A stretch of DNA of 64,000 bases from Actinoallomurus sp. (GTDB lineage Bacteria > Actinomycetota > Actinomycetes > Streptosporangiales > Streptosporangiaceae), in NCBI GenBank assembly GCA_025964625.1, contig JAOPYL010000182.1:1-64000 (forward strand). Direction: 5' to 3'. How positions within the stretch are numbered: the stretch's first letter is position 1; every line of letters begins with the position of its first letter. The position numbers and the translations under genes are program-made. The notes under the pieces were generated by a model. It saw only the letters and a list, made by a program, of their open reading frames with translations, did no database searches and had not been told where the DNA came from. This document shows positions 15,404-25,027 of this stretch, piece by piece.

Positions 15404-17843
15404 CCCCGGCCTCACCGGCCGCTCGTCTGAGCGGCGCGGGGTGGGAGCGGGCGCGGTTGGTGAGTTCGGCCGCGCCGGACTCGGCCTCGAGGCGCAGGTG
15501 GAAGAGCTCGGACGGGGAGATCGGCATCCGGGAGACGCGGATGCCCTCGGCGTCCTCGATCGCGGCGGCGATGACCGCCGAGACGGGGATGACACCGGCC
15601 TCGCCGGCGCCCTTGATGCCCAGCGGGTTCAACGGGGACGGCGTCTCCATGTGGCCGGTCTCGATCGCGGGGACCTCGGTGGCGTACGGCATGAGGAAGT
15701 CCATGAACGACGCGTTCAGCAGCTGCCCCGCCTCGTCGTACACCATCCGCTCGTACAGCGCGCCGCCGACGCCCTGCGCCACTCCCCCGTGGATCTGCCC
15801 TTCGACGATCCGCGGGTTGATGAGCCGGCCGCAGTCGTGCAGCACGGTGTACCGCAGGATGCACACCTCGGCGGTGTCCGGATCGGTCTCGACGATCGCG
15901 GCGTGCATGCCGCACGCGAAGGTGGAGCGCACCGGCGAGTAGTAGTCCTCGCCCTCCAGCCCGGGTTCGCCGGTCAGCGGCGGCGTGTCCGCGGAGCCGC
16001 CCACGGCGAACTGGGTCGCCCGCCGGGTCTCCTCGTCGAAGGCGTACCTGAGCGGGTTGGACAGCACCGCGACCGTGCGCAGCGGGATCGAGGACCCCGC
16101 GTCGCCCTTCACCCGGACCACGCCGTCGACGATCTCGAGGTCCCGCGGGTCGGCCTCGAGCGCCTCTCCCGCGATGCGCAGCGCCTTCTCGCGTACCTTC
16201 CGGCAGGCCAGCGCGATGGCGTTGCCGCTCATCACCGCGGCCCGCGAGGCGAAGGTGCCGACCGCGTAGGCGAACCGCCGCGTGTCGCCGGTCGTCACGG
16301 TCACGTCCTCGATGGGCACGCCCAGCTCGGACGCGGTGATCTGGGCGAAGACGGTCTGATGTCCCTGCCCCTGGGACGTCAGACCGGTGGACACGTGCAC
16401 GCGTCCGCCGGAGTCGATCTCGACATGGCCGCCCTCGTACGGCCCGACGCCGGTGCCCTCGACGTAACAGGCGAGGCCGATGCCGATGCGCCGTCCCTGC
16501 CGCTCGGCCTCGGCGCGGCGGTCGCCGAACTCATCCCAGCCGATCAGTTCCTTCGTGCGCCGCAACATCTCCGGGTAGTCGCCGGAGTCGTAGATCAGCG
16601 GCCGGCCGTCCTGGAAGACGAGCCCCTGGTCGTAGGGGAACTCACCGGGCTGGACGAAGTTGGCCGCACGCACGGCCGTACGGTCGATGCCCAGCTCGTC
16701 GGCGATGCGGTCCATGGTCCGCTCCATGCAGAACACCCCCTGCGGGCGTCCCGCGCCGCGGTACGGCGTGACGATGACCGTGTTGGTGTAGAGGCTGGTG
16801 AACTCCACCCGGTAGGCGCCCGGTTTGTACGGTCCCAGCAACTGCGTGGAGGTGATGATCGGCACGATGATGCCGTACGGGGTATAGGCGCCGTGGTCGT
16901 GCTGGATCCGCACGTCCAGGCCCAGGAGCCTGCCCTCGTCGTCGAACCCGACCCGCACGAAGTGGACCTGCGCCCTCTCGTGGGCGGCCGAGACGAAGTG
17001 CTCGCGCCGGTCCTCGGTCCACTTGATCTCCCGGTCGAGGAGCCGCGCCGCCCAGGGGACCAGGACCTCCTCCGGCCACGGATGCACGATCTTGACGCCG
17101 AAGCCACCGCCGACGTCGGGGGCGATCACCTCGACCTTGACCGGTGGCAGCCCGAGCTTGGCCGCGATCGCCATCCGGACGCTCGTCGAGGTCTGCGTCG
17201 AGGAGTACACCCGCAGCGACTCGTCGTCGGCGTCCCACCGGGCGTAGACCCCGCGCCCTTCGAGCGGCATCGACGCGCTGCGCTCGATGTCGAGCCGGAA
17301 CTCCAGCACGTGCGGCGCCGAGGCGATCGCGCCGGGCGCGTCGCCGACCTCCTGGACCAGGTGCGCGCCGGCGTTGCCGGGCACGTCGTCGTGGACCAGT
17401 CGCTCGGCGCGCGCGGCGTCCTCGATGCCCACGACCGGCGGCAGCGGCTCGTACGTCACGCGGATGCGCTCGGCGGCGTCCTCGGCGAGGTAGCGGTCGC
17501 GGGCGACCACCATGACGACGGGCTCGCCGACGTGCCGTACGACGTCACGGGCCAGCGGATACGCCGTACGCCCGTGGGTGAGCGCGGGATGCGGGATCAG
17601 CAGCGGCAGGGGTTCCCCGACCCGGCCGGGCAGGTCCTCCCACGTGTAGATGGCGACCAGCCCCTCGATCTCCAGGGCGCCGCCGACGTCGATGTCGGTG
17701 ATGCGGGCGTGCGCGTGCGGCGACCGGACGAAGGCGGCCTCGAGCGCACCGCCCCCCAGGTCGTCGAGGTACCGGCCCTGGCCGGTGATGAGCCGGGGGT
17801 CCTCGCGGCGCGCGATCGGCTCGCCGAACAAAGCCGTGCTCAT
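15393..17843 (-). CDS. Molybdenum hydroxylase large subunit (xanthine dehydrogenase/CODH family, form II-type loop)
   Basis: Molybdopterin-cytosine-dinucleotide-binding catalytic subunit, 816 residues, with [13 protein letters not shown] near the N-terminus, [22 protein letters not shown] and the catalytic glutamate E748 in GAGEAG. The active-site loop reads P-Y-R-G-A-G-R (residues 360-366). True Mo-Cu CO dehydrogenase has a Cys-containing AYxCSFR loop instead, so this is a hydroxylase of another substrate. Genes for the iron-sulphur and FAD subunits and a uracil-type permease lie directly upstream, which makes an N-heterocycle such as uracil a good candidate. ATG 17843 fits the family start. 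The spacer to the small subunit carries a repeat element. Confidence 0.88.
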   Translation of the reverse strand: MSTALFGEPIARREDPRLITGQGRYLDDLGGGALEAAFVRSPHAHARITDIDVGGALEIEGLVAIYTWEDLPGRVGEPLPLLIPHPALTHGRTAYPLARDVVRHVGEPVVMVVARDRYLAEDAAERIRVTYEPLPPVVGIEDAARAERLVHDDVPGNAGAHLVQEVGDAPGAIASAPHVLEFRLDIERSASMPLEGRGVYARWDADDESLRVYSSTQTSTSVRMAIAAKLGLPPVKVEVIAPDVGGGFGVKIVHPWPEEVLVPWAARLLDREIKWTEDRREHFVSAAHERAQVHFVRVGFDDEGRLLGLDVRIQHDHGAYTPYGIIVPIITSTQLLGPYKPGAYRVEFTSLYTNTVIVTPYRGAGRPQGVFCMERTMDRIADELGIDRTAVRAANFVQPGEFPYDQGLVFQDGRPLIYDSGDYPEMLRRTKELIGWDEFGDRRAEAERQGRRIGIGLACYVEGTGVGPYEGGHVEIDSGGRVHVSTGLTSQGQGHQTVFAQITASELGVPIEDVTVTTGDTRRFAYAVGTFASRAAVMSGNAIALACRKVREKALRIAGEALEADPRDLEIVDGVVRVKGDAGSSIPLRTVAVLSNPLRYAFDEETRRATQFAVGGSADTPPLTGEPGLEGEDYYSPVRSTFACGMHAAIVETDPDTAEVCILRYTVLHDCGRLINPRIVEGQIHGGVAQGVGGALYERMVYDEAGQLLNASFMDFLMPYATEVPAIETGHMETPSPLNPLGIKGAGEAGVIPVSAVIAAAIEDAEGIRVSRMPISPSELFHLRLEAESGAAELTNRARSHPAPLRRAAGEAGVRE

Positions 17844-17868
17844 CGGGCCGCCCCCCGCGCTCGCCCCT

Positions 17869-17892
17869 GTTCCGCTCTCTGTTCCGCTCTCT
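17869..17892. repeat. Two tandem 12-bp units in the spacer of the Mo-hydroxylase operon
   Basis: GTTCCGCTCTCT occurs twice in direct succession (17869-17880 and 17881-17892), and the second copy runs into the 52-bp palindrome. It lies between the large- and small-subunit genes. No function is evident. Confidence 0.7.
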
Positions 17893-17942
17893 GTGAGGGT
17901 GACCCCCACCGGGCCAGAACACGATGAGGGGCACCCTCACAG
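17891..17942. repeat. 52-bp palindromic element, copy 2 (between small- and large-subunit genes)
   Basis: It is the same length as the element inside hyuA and has the same ends: CTGTGAGGGTG at the left and CACCCTCACAG at the right, with an inner CCCC/GGGG pair offset by one bulged base. The centre differs from copy 1. It fills nearly half of the 115-bp spacer and would form a hairpin in the mRNA between the two genes. Confidence 0.8.
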
Positions 17943-17958
17943 GGTCCGGATGTGGTGC

Positions 17959-18438
<480 letters not shown>

Positions 18439-18450
18439 GACAGTGCCTCC

Positions 18451-18515
18451 CGTTCACTCCGCCCGCTCGGCCGGCACTCACCGCGGCCAGTCCCCGCCGA
18501 CGCCTCACGAACGTC
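18451..18515. repeat. About 65-bp dispersed spacer repeat, copy B
   Basis: On the minus strand this spacer starts GACGTTCGTGAGGCGTCGGC just after the FAD-subunit stop and ends GAGCGGGCGGAGTGAACG 12 bases before the small-subunit start. It aligns along its whole length, with one gap, to the pyrK-pyrD spacer at 56162-56227. Both copies fill the gap between two co-transcribed genes. Confidence 0.75.
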
Positions 18516-18517
18516 GC

Positions 18518-19381
18518 TCACAGAGCCTCCTGGGCGGCCGCCCGCAGGGTCCGTTCGGTGAGGACGCCCGCGAGGTGACGGCGGTAGGCGGCGGTCGCGT
18601 GGATGTCTCCGTCCGGGTCGATGTGGTCGCGCGCGTACCCCGCCGCGGCGGCCCAGTCACAGGTGACCGGGGGTCTTCGGTCCAGGGAGGCGGTCAGGTC
18701 GAGCACGAGCGGGGTGGCAGCGATGCTCAGGTAGGCCACCCGGGCGGAGCACACTCTCTGGTCGTCGTCGAGCGCCACCACGGCGGCCGCGCCGGCCATC
18801 GCATAGTCGCCGTGGCGCCTCGACACCTCGGCGAAGGCGGCGCCGGACCGCTCGGGCAACGCGGGGAAGAACGCCCTGACCGCGAGTTCGCCGCGACGCA
18901 GCGACGACTCCAGGGGCCCGGCGAAGAACTCGGCGGCCGGAACCGTACGGCGTCCGCGGGACGATGCCGCCTCGACGCTGCCGCCCAGCACGGCGAGGAC
19001 GGCGGGCAGTTCGGCGGCGGGGTCGGCGTGGGCGAGGCTGCCGACGACCGTGCCCCGGTTCCGCACCACCGGGTGGGCGACGTGTCGCAGCGCCGCCCTC
19101 AGCAGGGGCTGCACGGCCGCCGCCTCGTCGGACCGTTCCACGCGGGCGTGCCGGGCGAGCGCGCCGGCCCATACGCCCTCCGGCGTGACCTCCACGGTGT
19201 CCAGCTCGGTGACGCGGTTGATGTCGATCAGGTGCCCGGGGGCGGCCAGCCGCATGTTCAGCAGCGGGATGAGGCTCTGCCCGCCGGCCAGGACCTTCCC
19301 GTCGTCTCCGGCCCGTGCGAGCGCGTCGAGGGCCTCGTCCAGGGTCTCCGGTGCGTGGTAGGTGAAAGGCGGAGGCTTCAC
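18518..19381 (-). CDS. Molybdenum hydroxylase FAD-binding (medium) subunit
   Basis: FAD-binding subunit of the three-part Mo-hydroxylase, 287 residues, CoxM/CutM type. The FAD-binding signatures are AGGQSLIPLLNMRL (residues about 32-45) and the RNRGTVVGSLAHADPAAE block near residue 110. The protein receives electrons from the iron-sulphur subunit and passes them to an acceptor. The ATG at 19381 starts 7 bp after the uracil permease stop, so the two are co-transcribed. This tight link to a uracil-type transporter is the strongest local clue to the enzyme's substrate. Confidence 0.92.
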   Translation of the reverse strand: MKPPPFTYHAPETLDEALDALARAGDDGKVLAGGQSLIPLLNMRLAAPGHLIDINRVTELDTVEVTPEGVWAGALARHARVERSDEAAAVQPLLRAALRHVAHPVVRNRGTVVGSLAHADPAAELPAVLAVLGGSVEAASSRGRRTVPAAEFFAGPLESSLRRGELAVRAFFPALPERSGAAFAEVSRRHGDYAMAGAAAVVALDDDQRVCSARVAYLSIAATPLVLDLTASLDRRPPVTCDWAAAAGYARDHIDPDGDIHATAAYRRHLAGVLTERTLRAAAQEAL

Positions 19382-19388
19382 GACGGGC

Positions 19389-20798
19389 TCACTCCGCCTC
19401 CTGGGCCGTGCCGGGGGCGCGTCGGCTCGGCACGTCCGCCACGACCTCCGTCTCGCCCGGCGCGATGACGCCGGCGCCGGCGCCGCGAGGCGTCCGCTGG
19501 GCGGTGTTCAGCGCGTGGTAGCCGACCAGGACCGCGATCGTGCCGAGCGCGATGCCCTGCAGCGGGAAGTCCTTGGTGATCTTCAGGGTGACGTTGCCGA
19601 CGGCGAGGATGATGCCCGCGGCGACCGGGACCAGGTTCACCGGGTCGCCGAAGTCCACCCGGTTCTCGATCCAGATCTTCGCGCCGAGCAGCCCGATCAT
19701 GCCGTACAGCACGACGGTGATGCCGCCGAGCACCCCACCGGGCGTGACGGCCACCAGCGCGCCGAACTTCGGGCACAGGCCGAACAGGATCGCCACGACG
19801 GCCGCCACGTAGTAGGCGGCGGTCGAGTAGATCCGGGTGGCCGCCATGACACCGATGTTCTCGGCGTACGTGGTCGTCGGCGCACCCCCGACCGCGCTCG
19901 CCAGAACGGTGCCGACGCCGTCCGCGGCGATCGCCCGGCCGAGGTAGGGGTCCAGGTCCGTCTCGGTCATCGCGGCGACCGCCTTGACGTGCCCGGTGTT
20001 CTCCGCGATCAGCGCGATGACCGCGGGCAGCGCGACGAGGACGGCCGAGGTCTTGAAGTCGGGCGAGTGCAGGTGCGGGAAGCCGAACCAGTCGGCCGCC
20101 TTGACCTTGCCGAAGTCGACCCGGAAGTGCCTGCTCACCTGGCCGGTGCCGTCCGGTGCGGTGATCCGGCCCGCCGTCCTGTCCAGGATCCAGGACAGCA
20201 GGAAGCCGAAGACCAGGCCGATGAGGATGGCGATCCGGGACCAGAAGCCGCGCAGCAGCACCGCGCACAGCACCACGACGGCGAGTGTGGCGAGGGCGAC
20301 CCACTGGTCCTGCGGCCAGTAGACGTTCGCGACGACCGGCGCGAGGTTGAAGCCGATCAGCATGACCACCGCGCCGGTGACGACAGGCGGAAAGATCCGG
20401 TGCAGGATCCCGGCGCCGAGGACGTGGATGAGCACGCCGGCCGCGGCCAGCACCAGACCCGCCACCAGGATCGCGCCGGTGACGTTGGCGGTCGTACCGC
20501 CCGCCGCCCGGATCGACGCGGCGGCGCCCACGAAGGACGCGCTGGTACCGAGGTAGCTCGGGACCCTGCCTTTGACGATCAGCAGGAACAGGATCGTCGC
20601 GATGCCCGACATCATGATCGCGAGGTTCGGGTCGAGCCCCATCACGACCGGGAAGACGAAGGTCGCGCCGAACATCGCGACGACGTGCTGGGCGCCGATG
20701 CCGGCGGTCCGTCCCCAGGAGAGCCGCTCGTCCGGCCCGACCACCTCGCCCGGCGGGGGAGTACGCCCGTCGCCGTGCAACTTCCAGCCGATCGCCAT
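19389..20798 (-). CDS. uraA: NCS2-family uracil permease, UraA-like
   Basis: A proton-coupled nucleobase importer with 14 expected membrane helices in 469 residues. QHVVAMFGATFVFPVVMGLDP marks helix 1. The substrate-binding segments read AENTGHVKAV and GGAPTTTYAENIGVMAATR; the latter is nearly the E. coli UraA motif (GGVPNTTYGENIGVMA) and differs from xanthine/urate carriers. This supports uracil or a close analogue. ATG 20798 has a GGAGG site and gives the family start; an upstream in-frame start would add 19 unrelated residues. It lies between pucR and the FAD-subunit gene on the same strand. Confidence 0.88.
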   Translation of the reverse strand: MAIGWKLHGDGRTPPPGEVVGPDERLSWGRTAGIGAQHVVAMFGATFVFPVVMGLDPNLAIMMSGIATILFLLIVKGRVPSYLGTSASFVGAAASIRAAGGTTANVTGAILVAGLVLAAAGVLIHVLGAGILHRIFPPVVTGAVVMLIGFNLAPVVANVYWPQDQWVALATLAVVVLCAVLLRGFWSRIAILIGLVFGFLLSWILDRTAGRITAPDGTGQVSRHFRVDFGKVKAADWFGFPHLHSPDFKTSAVLVALPAVIALIAENTGHVKAVAAMTETDLDPYLGRAIAADGVGTVLASAVGGAPTTTYAENIGVMAATRIYSTAAYYVAAVVAILFGLCPKFGALVAVTPGGVLGGITVVLYGMIGLLGAKIWIENRVDFGDPVNLVPVAAGIILAVGNVTLKITKDFPLQGIALGTIAVLVGYHALNTAQRTPRGAGAGVIAPGETEVVADVPSRRAPGTAQEAE

Positions 20799-20895
20799 GG
20801 CGGCCCTCCAGGATGTTGATGCGGGCACGCTAGAACCGCGCCTCCCCGCGGACATCGTCGAGAACTGCCAAACCGCTACAGGTGCGGTTGTGACG

Positions 20896-22509
20896 TTAGA
20901 TACCCCGCATCCGAAGGACGTGAAGCGCGAGCGTGAGGTTGAGGCGAAGGTGGGCGTCCTCGGTGAACGGGCCGAGCAGGCGCTCCAGCTTCCCGATCCG
21001 GTACCGGAGCGTGTTGTAGTGGAAGTGCAGCCGCCGGGCCGTCTCCGCGACGTTCAGGTTGGTCTCCAGCAGCACCTGCAGGGTGCGGCGAAGATCCATG
21101 ACCTCGGGGTCGCCGTCGCCGGCGAGCTCTCCGAGGGTCTCCCGCACGAAGGCGTGCAGCTCGTCGGTGTCGTTGACCAGGCTGAGCAGCCGGAAGACAC
21201 CGAGCTGGTCGAAGTGGGCGACGGCCCCGTCGCCGTGCAGCTGGCGGCCGACGTGCACCGCCTTCACCGCCTGGTCGTAGGCGCCCGGAAGCTCGCCGGG
21301 CCCGGTGGCCGTGCGGCTCACGCCGGCGGAGAAGGTACGGCCCGCGTCGGCGAAGACGGCGGCGGCGTCCTTGGCCAGCGCCGCGAAGTCGCACGCCTCC
21401 GCGGCGAGCACGGCGACCACCTCGTGGGAGAAGCCGGCCACCGCGCCCTTGCGGTCGCGCCGGCGGACCGCCGAGGTCAGCGCCGCGACCAGCCGGTCCT
21501 GCAGGATCCGGTGCTCCGGTCCGCCCAGCGGCCCCTGGTCGAGTTCGGCGACGACCACGGTGACCGGACGGCCGAGATCCCAGCCGAAGCTCGCGCCGTG
21601 GGCGACGACGTGGTCGGCGCCGCCGGATCGCCCGGTGAGCACGTCGCGCAGGAAGTCCGCGCGGTACTTGCTCTCCACCGCGGACACGGCCTGCTGCTTG
21701 GTGATGACGAGCGCCGCGACGGTGGCCGCGCGCTCCAGCATGCCGACATCGGGGGCCGAGTCGCCCACCGCCGTCATCCGGCCGTAGGTGTAACCGCCGG
21801 CCACCACCGGCACGACCGCGCGGCCACCGTGCACGCCGTACTCCGCGGAAGTGTCGCCTCCGGGCGGCACGGTGCGCAGTGCGTCCAGATACCGCTCGTC
21901 GCCGGAGGCCACCAGCTCCCGGCCGTCCCCGTCGATGACTGCCACGGCCGCGCCGAGCAACGCCGCGAGCTCGTCGGTGATCTCCTGCAGGCCGCCGCCG
22001 CAGAGCACGATCTGCACGAGCGCCCGGTGCACCTCCTCCGCACGCGCGAGTATCGCCGCCTGCCGGTTGAGGATGTCGGTGAGCACCTGGTTGAGCACGT
22101 CGTCGAATCCGACGTCGTTGGGCAGCAGGATCAGCGGGAAGCCCAGCCGGTCGGCCTGCTCGATCATCTCGTCCGGCAGGCCGTCCAGATAGCGGCCGAG
22201 TTTGATGGCAAGTGCGGCGAGGCCGCGCTCGTCGAGGTCGGCGACGAGATGCGCGAGCGACTGGGGCGTGTTGCGCAGCGGGTAGCCGGTGGTCAGCAGC
22301 AGCTCGTGCGGCTTGACCCAGGCGAGGATGTCCGGGACCTCCATCACGTTGAGGCGCTGCACCACTCGGTCGAGACCGCTCTCGCCGGCGATCACGCGAG
22401 CACCGGAAAGTGCGGAGACGTCCAGCACCTCGCCGATGGACAGGCCGTACGTCAAGGTGCCCGTGCTGGCGAGACGAAGTGCCGGGGGGCGGGATTCGCT
22501 GAAGGACAT
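20896..22509 (-). CDS. pucR: PucR-family transcriptional regulator
   Basis: A 537-residue regulator with the PucR N-terminal domain (residues about 25-150; VLNVMEVPDI and HELLLTTGY region), a central GGDEF-like CdaR segment, and a C-terminal helix-turn-helix: LLETNLNVAETARRLHFHYNTLRYRIGKLE. PucR proteins control purine and other nitrogen-base catabolic genes in response to pathway intermediates. The ATG at 22509 begins the conserved part. It heads the leftward unit with the permease and Mo-hydroxylase genes (97-bp gap to the permease) and faces the allHFG-like unit across 165 bp, so it probably controls both. Confidence 0.9.
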   Translation of the reverse strand: MSFSESRPPALRLASTGTLTYGLSIGEVLDVSALSGARVIAGESGLDRVVQRLNVMEVPDILAWVKPHELLLTTGYPLRNTPQSLAHLVADLDERGLAALAIKLGRYLDGLPDEMIEQADRLGFPLILLPNDVGFDDVLNQVLTDILNRQAAILARAEEVHRALVQIVLCGGGLQEITDELAALLGAAVAVIDGDGRELVASGDERYLDALRTVPPGGDTSAEYGVHGGRAVVPVVAGGYTYGRMTAVGDSAPDVGMLERAATVAALVITKQQAVSAVESKYRADFLRDVLTGRSGGADHVVAHGASFGWDLGRPVTVVVAELDQGPLGGPEHRILQDRLVAALTSAVRRRDRKGAVAGFSHEVVAVLAAEACDFAALAKDAAAVFADAGRTFSAGVSRTATGPGELPGAYDQAVKAVHVGRQLHGDGAVAHFDQLGVFRLLSLVNDTDELHAFVRETLGELAGDGDPEVMDLRRTLQVLLETNLNVAETARRLHFHYNTLRYRIGKLERLLGPFTEDAHLRLNLTLALHVLRMRGI

Positions 22510-22674
22510 GGGTGCCCGATCTGCCGCAGTTGACCACCTATGCGCGACCAACCATGACAAGAGACACGAACGATGGCAACCATCCTTGGCAGAATCATCC
22601 ATACGGCCGGAACGAGGGCCGGTCTAGGTTCGCCACGAGCGGCCATCACGAGCGGCCATCACGGGGAGGGTCTG
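22510..22674. promoter_or_regulatory. Divergent control region between pucR and the allHFG-like operon
   Basis: This 165-bp spacer must hold promoters for both directions. It has two direct copies of CACGAGCGGCCAT (22634-22646 and 22647-22659) followed by a third partial copy, and a small inverted repeat GATGG-CAA-CCATC at 22572-22584. Either could be a PucR operator. I could not place reliable -35/-10 boxes. Confidence 0.5.
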
Positions 22675-23601
22675 GTGACGGTGTCCACCGCCCGGCGGAG
22701 GTCCGGATCTCACGGGTCTCACGCCGCCGCGGTCACGACCCTGGCGGGTGCGGCCAGCCTGGGCGTCCGCGCCCCGCTCGGCGGCCCGCGACGCCACGGC
22801 CGCGCCATGGCGGTGTTCCCCTCGGCGGTCTACCTGCAGGTCGACGGGCCGGCGGAGCCGGGGGTGATAGCGCTGGTCTCCTCCGACGCCGTGCGTCTGC
22901 CGAACTCGGTCGTCCTCGCCGCCTCCGCCCGGCAGGAGCCGTTCCGGGCCATCCGTGAGGGCGACCATGCCCTCGTCGGCGACGGGTGCACGGAGGTCGG
23001 CGGGCGGCTGCGCGTCCGCGTACGCCGCTGGTGGGACCCGACTCCGGTGCTCGGGCCGCTGTCGCTGGCCCGCCTCTCTCACGGCGAACGCGCTCTCGAC
23101 GGGGTCACCGGGCGCTGGGGTCTGTCCGGGCACACGATGCCGGAGACCCTCGCCGACGCCTGCCTCGCCGGCGATCTCGCGCACGCGGTCGACGCCGCCG
23201 AACGGATCGTCGGTCTCGGCCCGGGACTCACCCCGAGCGGAGACGACGCGCTCGCCGGTCTGCTGCTCGCGCTGCGCCTGCTCGGCGGCGCGGTGCCCGG
23301 CGGCGGGCGCGCGGTATGGCTGGCCGACTGGCTGGGCGCCGCGGTCACCGCCCATGCCCGTGACCGCACCACGTCCCTGGCCGCGACCCTGCTGCACTGC
23401 GCCGCACGCGGCCAGGCGAGCGTCGAGGCGGCGGCGGTGCTTCGCGGCATCGCCGGGCAGGATCCGCTCGTGCCCGCCGCGCGACGCCTCCTCGCCACCG
23501 GGCACACCTCCGGCGCCGATCTCGCCTGGGGCCTGCTCATCGGCTGCCGGGCCGCCCTCGCGCTCAGCTCCCGGCAGGCTCTCCACGGTGGCGACACGTG
23601 A
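22675..23601 (+). CDS. DUF2877 protein, AllH-like (oxamate transcarbamylase component homologue)
   Basis: A 308-residue protein with the DUF2877 core GLGPGLTPSGDDALAGLLLALR (residues about 180-205), the signature of E. coli YlbF/AllH. In E. coli, AllF, AllG and AllH together form the transcarbamylase that phosphorolyses oxalurate to oxamate and carbamoyl phosphate. Here the three homologues are adjacent in the order H-F-G. The GTG at 22675 has a GGGGAGGG site at 22662-22669, better supported than upstream ATGs that would run into the control region. Its stop overlaps the next start (GTGA). No allantoin genes are near, so the carbamoylated substrate is probably different. Confidence 0.83.
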   Translation: MTVSTARRRSGSHGSHAAAVTTLAGAASLGVRAPLGGPRRHGRAMAVFPSAVYLQVDGPAEPGVIALVSSDAVRLPNSVVLAASARQEPFRAIREGDHALVGDGCTEVGGRLRVRVRRWWDPTPVLGPLSLARLSHGERALDGVTGRWGLSGHTMPETLADACLAGDLAHAVDAAERIVGLGPGLTPSGDDALAGLLLALRLLGGAVPGGGRAVWLADWLGAAVTAHARDRTTSLAATLLHCAARGQASVEAAAVLRGIAGQDPLVPAARRLLATGHTSGADLAWGLLIGCRAALALSSRQALHGGDT

Positions 23602-25025
23602 TCGAGCGAAGCGAGGGAACCAGCAAGCACAGCACCGACCTGATCGAGGTGCGGTCCGGCGCCTACCACGACTCTGTCACGCTCATGCGGGCCGGCCGCC
23701 GTCTCGCCGAGCGTCCCGGCGTGACCGGCGCCCTGACCGCGATGGCGACCGCGCTGAACCTCGAGCTCCTCGCCGAGATGGGGTTCACACCGCCGCCCGG
23801 CGCGGGGCCGGACGACCTCCTCGTGGCGATCCGCGCGGACGACGCGGCCGCGCTGGAGGCCGCCCGCGCCGCGGTCGACGAACTGCTCGCCCCGTCCGCG
23901 GAGGCCCGTCCCTTCGGCGCGCCGGCTCCGGCCCGCACCATCGGGTCGGCCGCACGGCGGATCGACGCCACGCTCGCACTGGTGTCGGTGCCGGGGCCGT
24001 ACGCCTTCACCGAGGCCATGGACGCGCTGGACGCCGGGCTGAACGTCATGGTCTTCAGCGACAACGTGCCCGTCGAGCACGAGCTCGTGCTGAAGGAGAC
24101 GGCGGCACGCCGCGGTCTGCTGGTGATGGGACCCGACTGCGGGACCGCCGTCGTCGGCGGCGCGGGGCTCGGCTTCGCCAATGCGGTGCGCCCCGGGAAG
24201 GTAGGCCTGGTCGCCGCCTCCGGAACCGGATCCCAGCAGGTGATGAGCCTGCTCGACGAGGCCGGCGCCGGGGTCAGTCATGCGCTCGGCGTGGGCGGCC
24301 GCGATCTGTCCGCCGAGGTCAGCGGGCGGTCCACCCTACAGGCCCTGCGGGCACTCGACGCGGACCCGGCCACCGAACTGATCATCATGGTGTCGAAGCC
24401 GCCCGCTCCGGAGGTCGGCGACCTGGTCCGCTCCGCCACGCGGCGCCTGTCGACCCCCGTGCTGTTCGCGCTGCTCGGAGAGGGGCTGGACGACCTGACC
24501 ACGGCCGTCGAGAAGGCCCTCGGCACGCTCGGCATGCCGGTGCCCTCCTGGCCGTCCTGGCCCGCGTGCCGGCCGGTCCGGCCGTGCGGGCGTACGGAGC
24601 CGGGCCTGCTTCGCGGGCTGTTCGCCGGTGGCACTCTCTGCGAGGAGGCGGCGATCATCGCCGGGACGATCCCGCACACGATGACCGACTTCGGAGACGA
24701 CCGGTACACGCGGGGACGTGCCCATCCGATGATCGACCCGACGCTTCGCCTCGAACGGCTCGCCGCCGAGACGACCGGCGGCGCGTGCGCGGTCGTGCTG
24801 ATGGACGTGGTGCTCGGATACGGCGCGGAGCCCGACCCGGCGGCGTCTCTGGCCCCCGTGATCGAACAGGCGGAGGTTCCCGTGGTCGTGTCACTGTGCG
24901 GCACCGCCGGGGACCCGCAGGACCGCGACCGGCAGGCGCAGGCCCTGGCGGCGGCGGGCGCCGCGGTGTTCGCCTCCAACGCGGCCGCCGCCCGCCACGC
25001 CGTGTCGCTCGCCGAAGGGTCCTGA
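23598..25025 (+). CDS. FdrA/AllF-like acyl-CoA synthetase-fold protein (transcarbamylase component homologue)
   Basis: A 475-residue FdrA homologue with a duplicated succinyl-CoA-synthetase-alpha-like fold. Visible blocks are MGPDCGTAVVGGAGLGFANAV, GLVAASGTGSQQV, LGVGGRDLSAEVSG and, in the second half, VLMDVVLGYGAEPDP. In E. coli this is AllF, part of oxamate transcarbamylase. A short Pro/Trp/Cys-rich patch (about residues 316-330) replaces the usual linker. The GTG start at 23598 overlaps the DUF2877 stop. The first residues (IERSEGTSKH) are encoded by GAGCGAAGCGAG, a motif resembling the dispersed spacer repeats, so part of the N-terminus may be repeat-derived. Confidence 0.85.
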   Translation: MIERSEGTSKHSTDLIEVRSGAYHDSVTLMRAGRRLAERPGVTGALTAMATALNLELLAEMGFTPPPGAGPDDLLVAIRADDAAALEAARAAVDELLAPSAEARPFGAPAPARTIGSAARRIDATLALVSVPGPYAFTEAMDALDAGLNVMVFSDNVPVEHELVLKETAARRGLLVMGPDCGTAVVGGAGLGFANAVRPGKVGLVAASGTGSQQVMSLLDEAGAGVSHALGVGGRDLSAEVSGRSTLQALRALDADPATELIIMVSKPPAPEVGDLVRSATRRLSTPVLFALLGEGLDDLTTAVEKALGTLGMPVPSWPSWPACRPVRPCGRTEPGLLRGLFAGGTLCEEAAIIAGTIPHTMTDFGDDRYTRGRAHPMIDPTLRLERLAAETTGGACAVVLMDVVLGYGAEPDPAASLAPVIEQAEVPVVVSLCGTAGDPQDRDRQAQALAAAGAAVFASNAAAARHAVSLAEGS

Positions 25026-25027
25026 TC

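Noticed and set aside
22955-25027. Long frame-2 reading upstream of the DUF1116 gene
   Set aside because: The part before 25028 overlaps the allH- and allF-like genes in another frame and is Arg-rich noise; only the part after the GTG is real.
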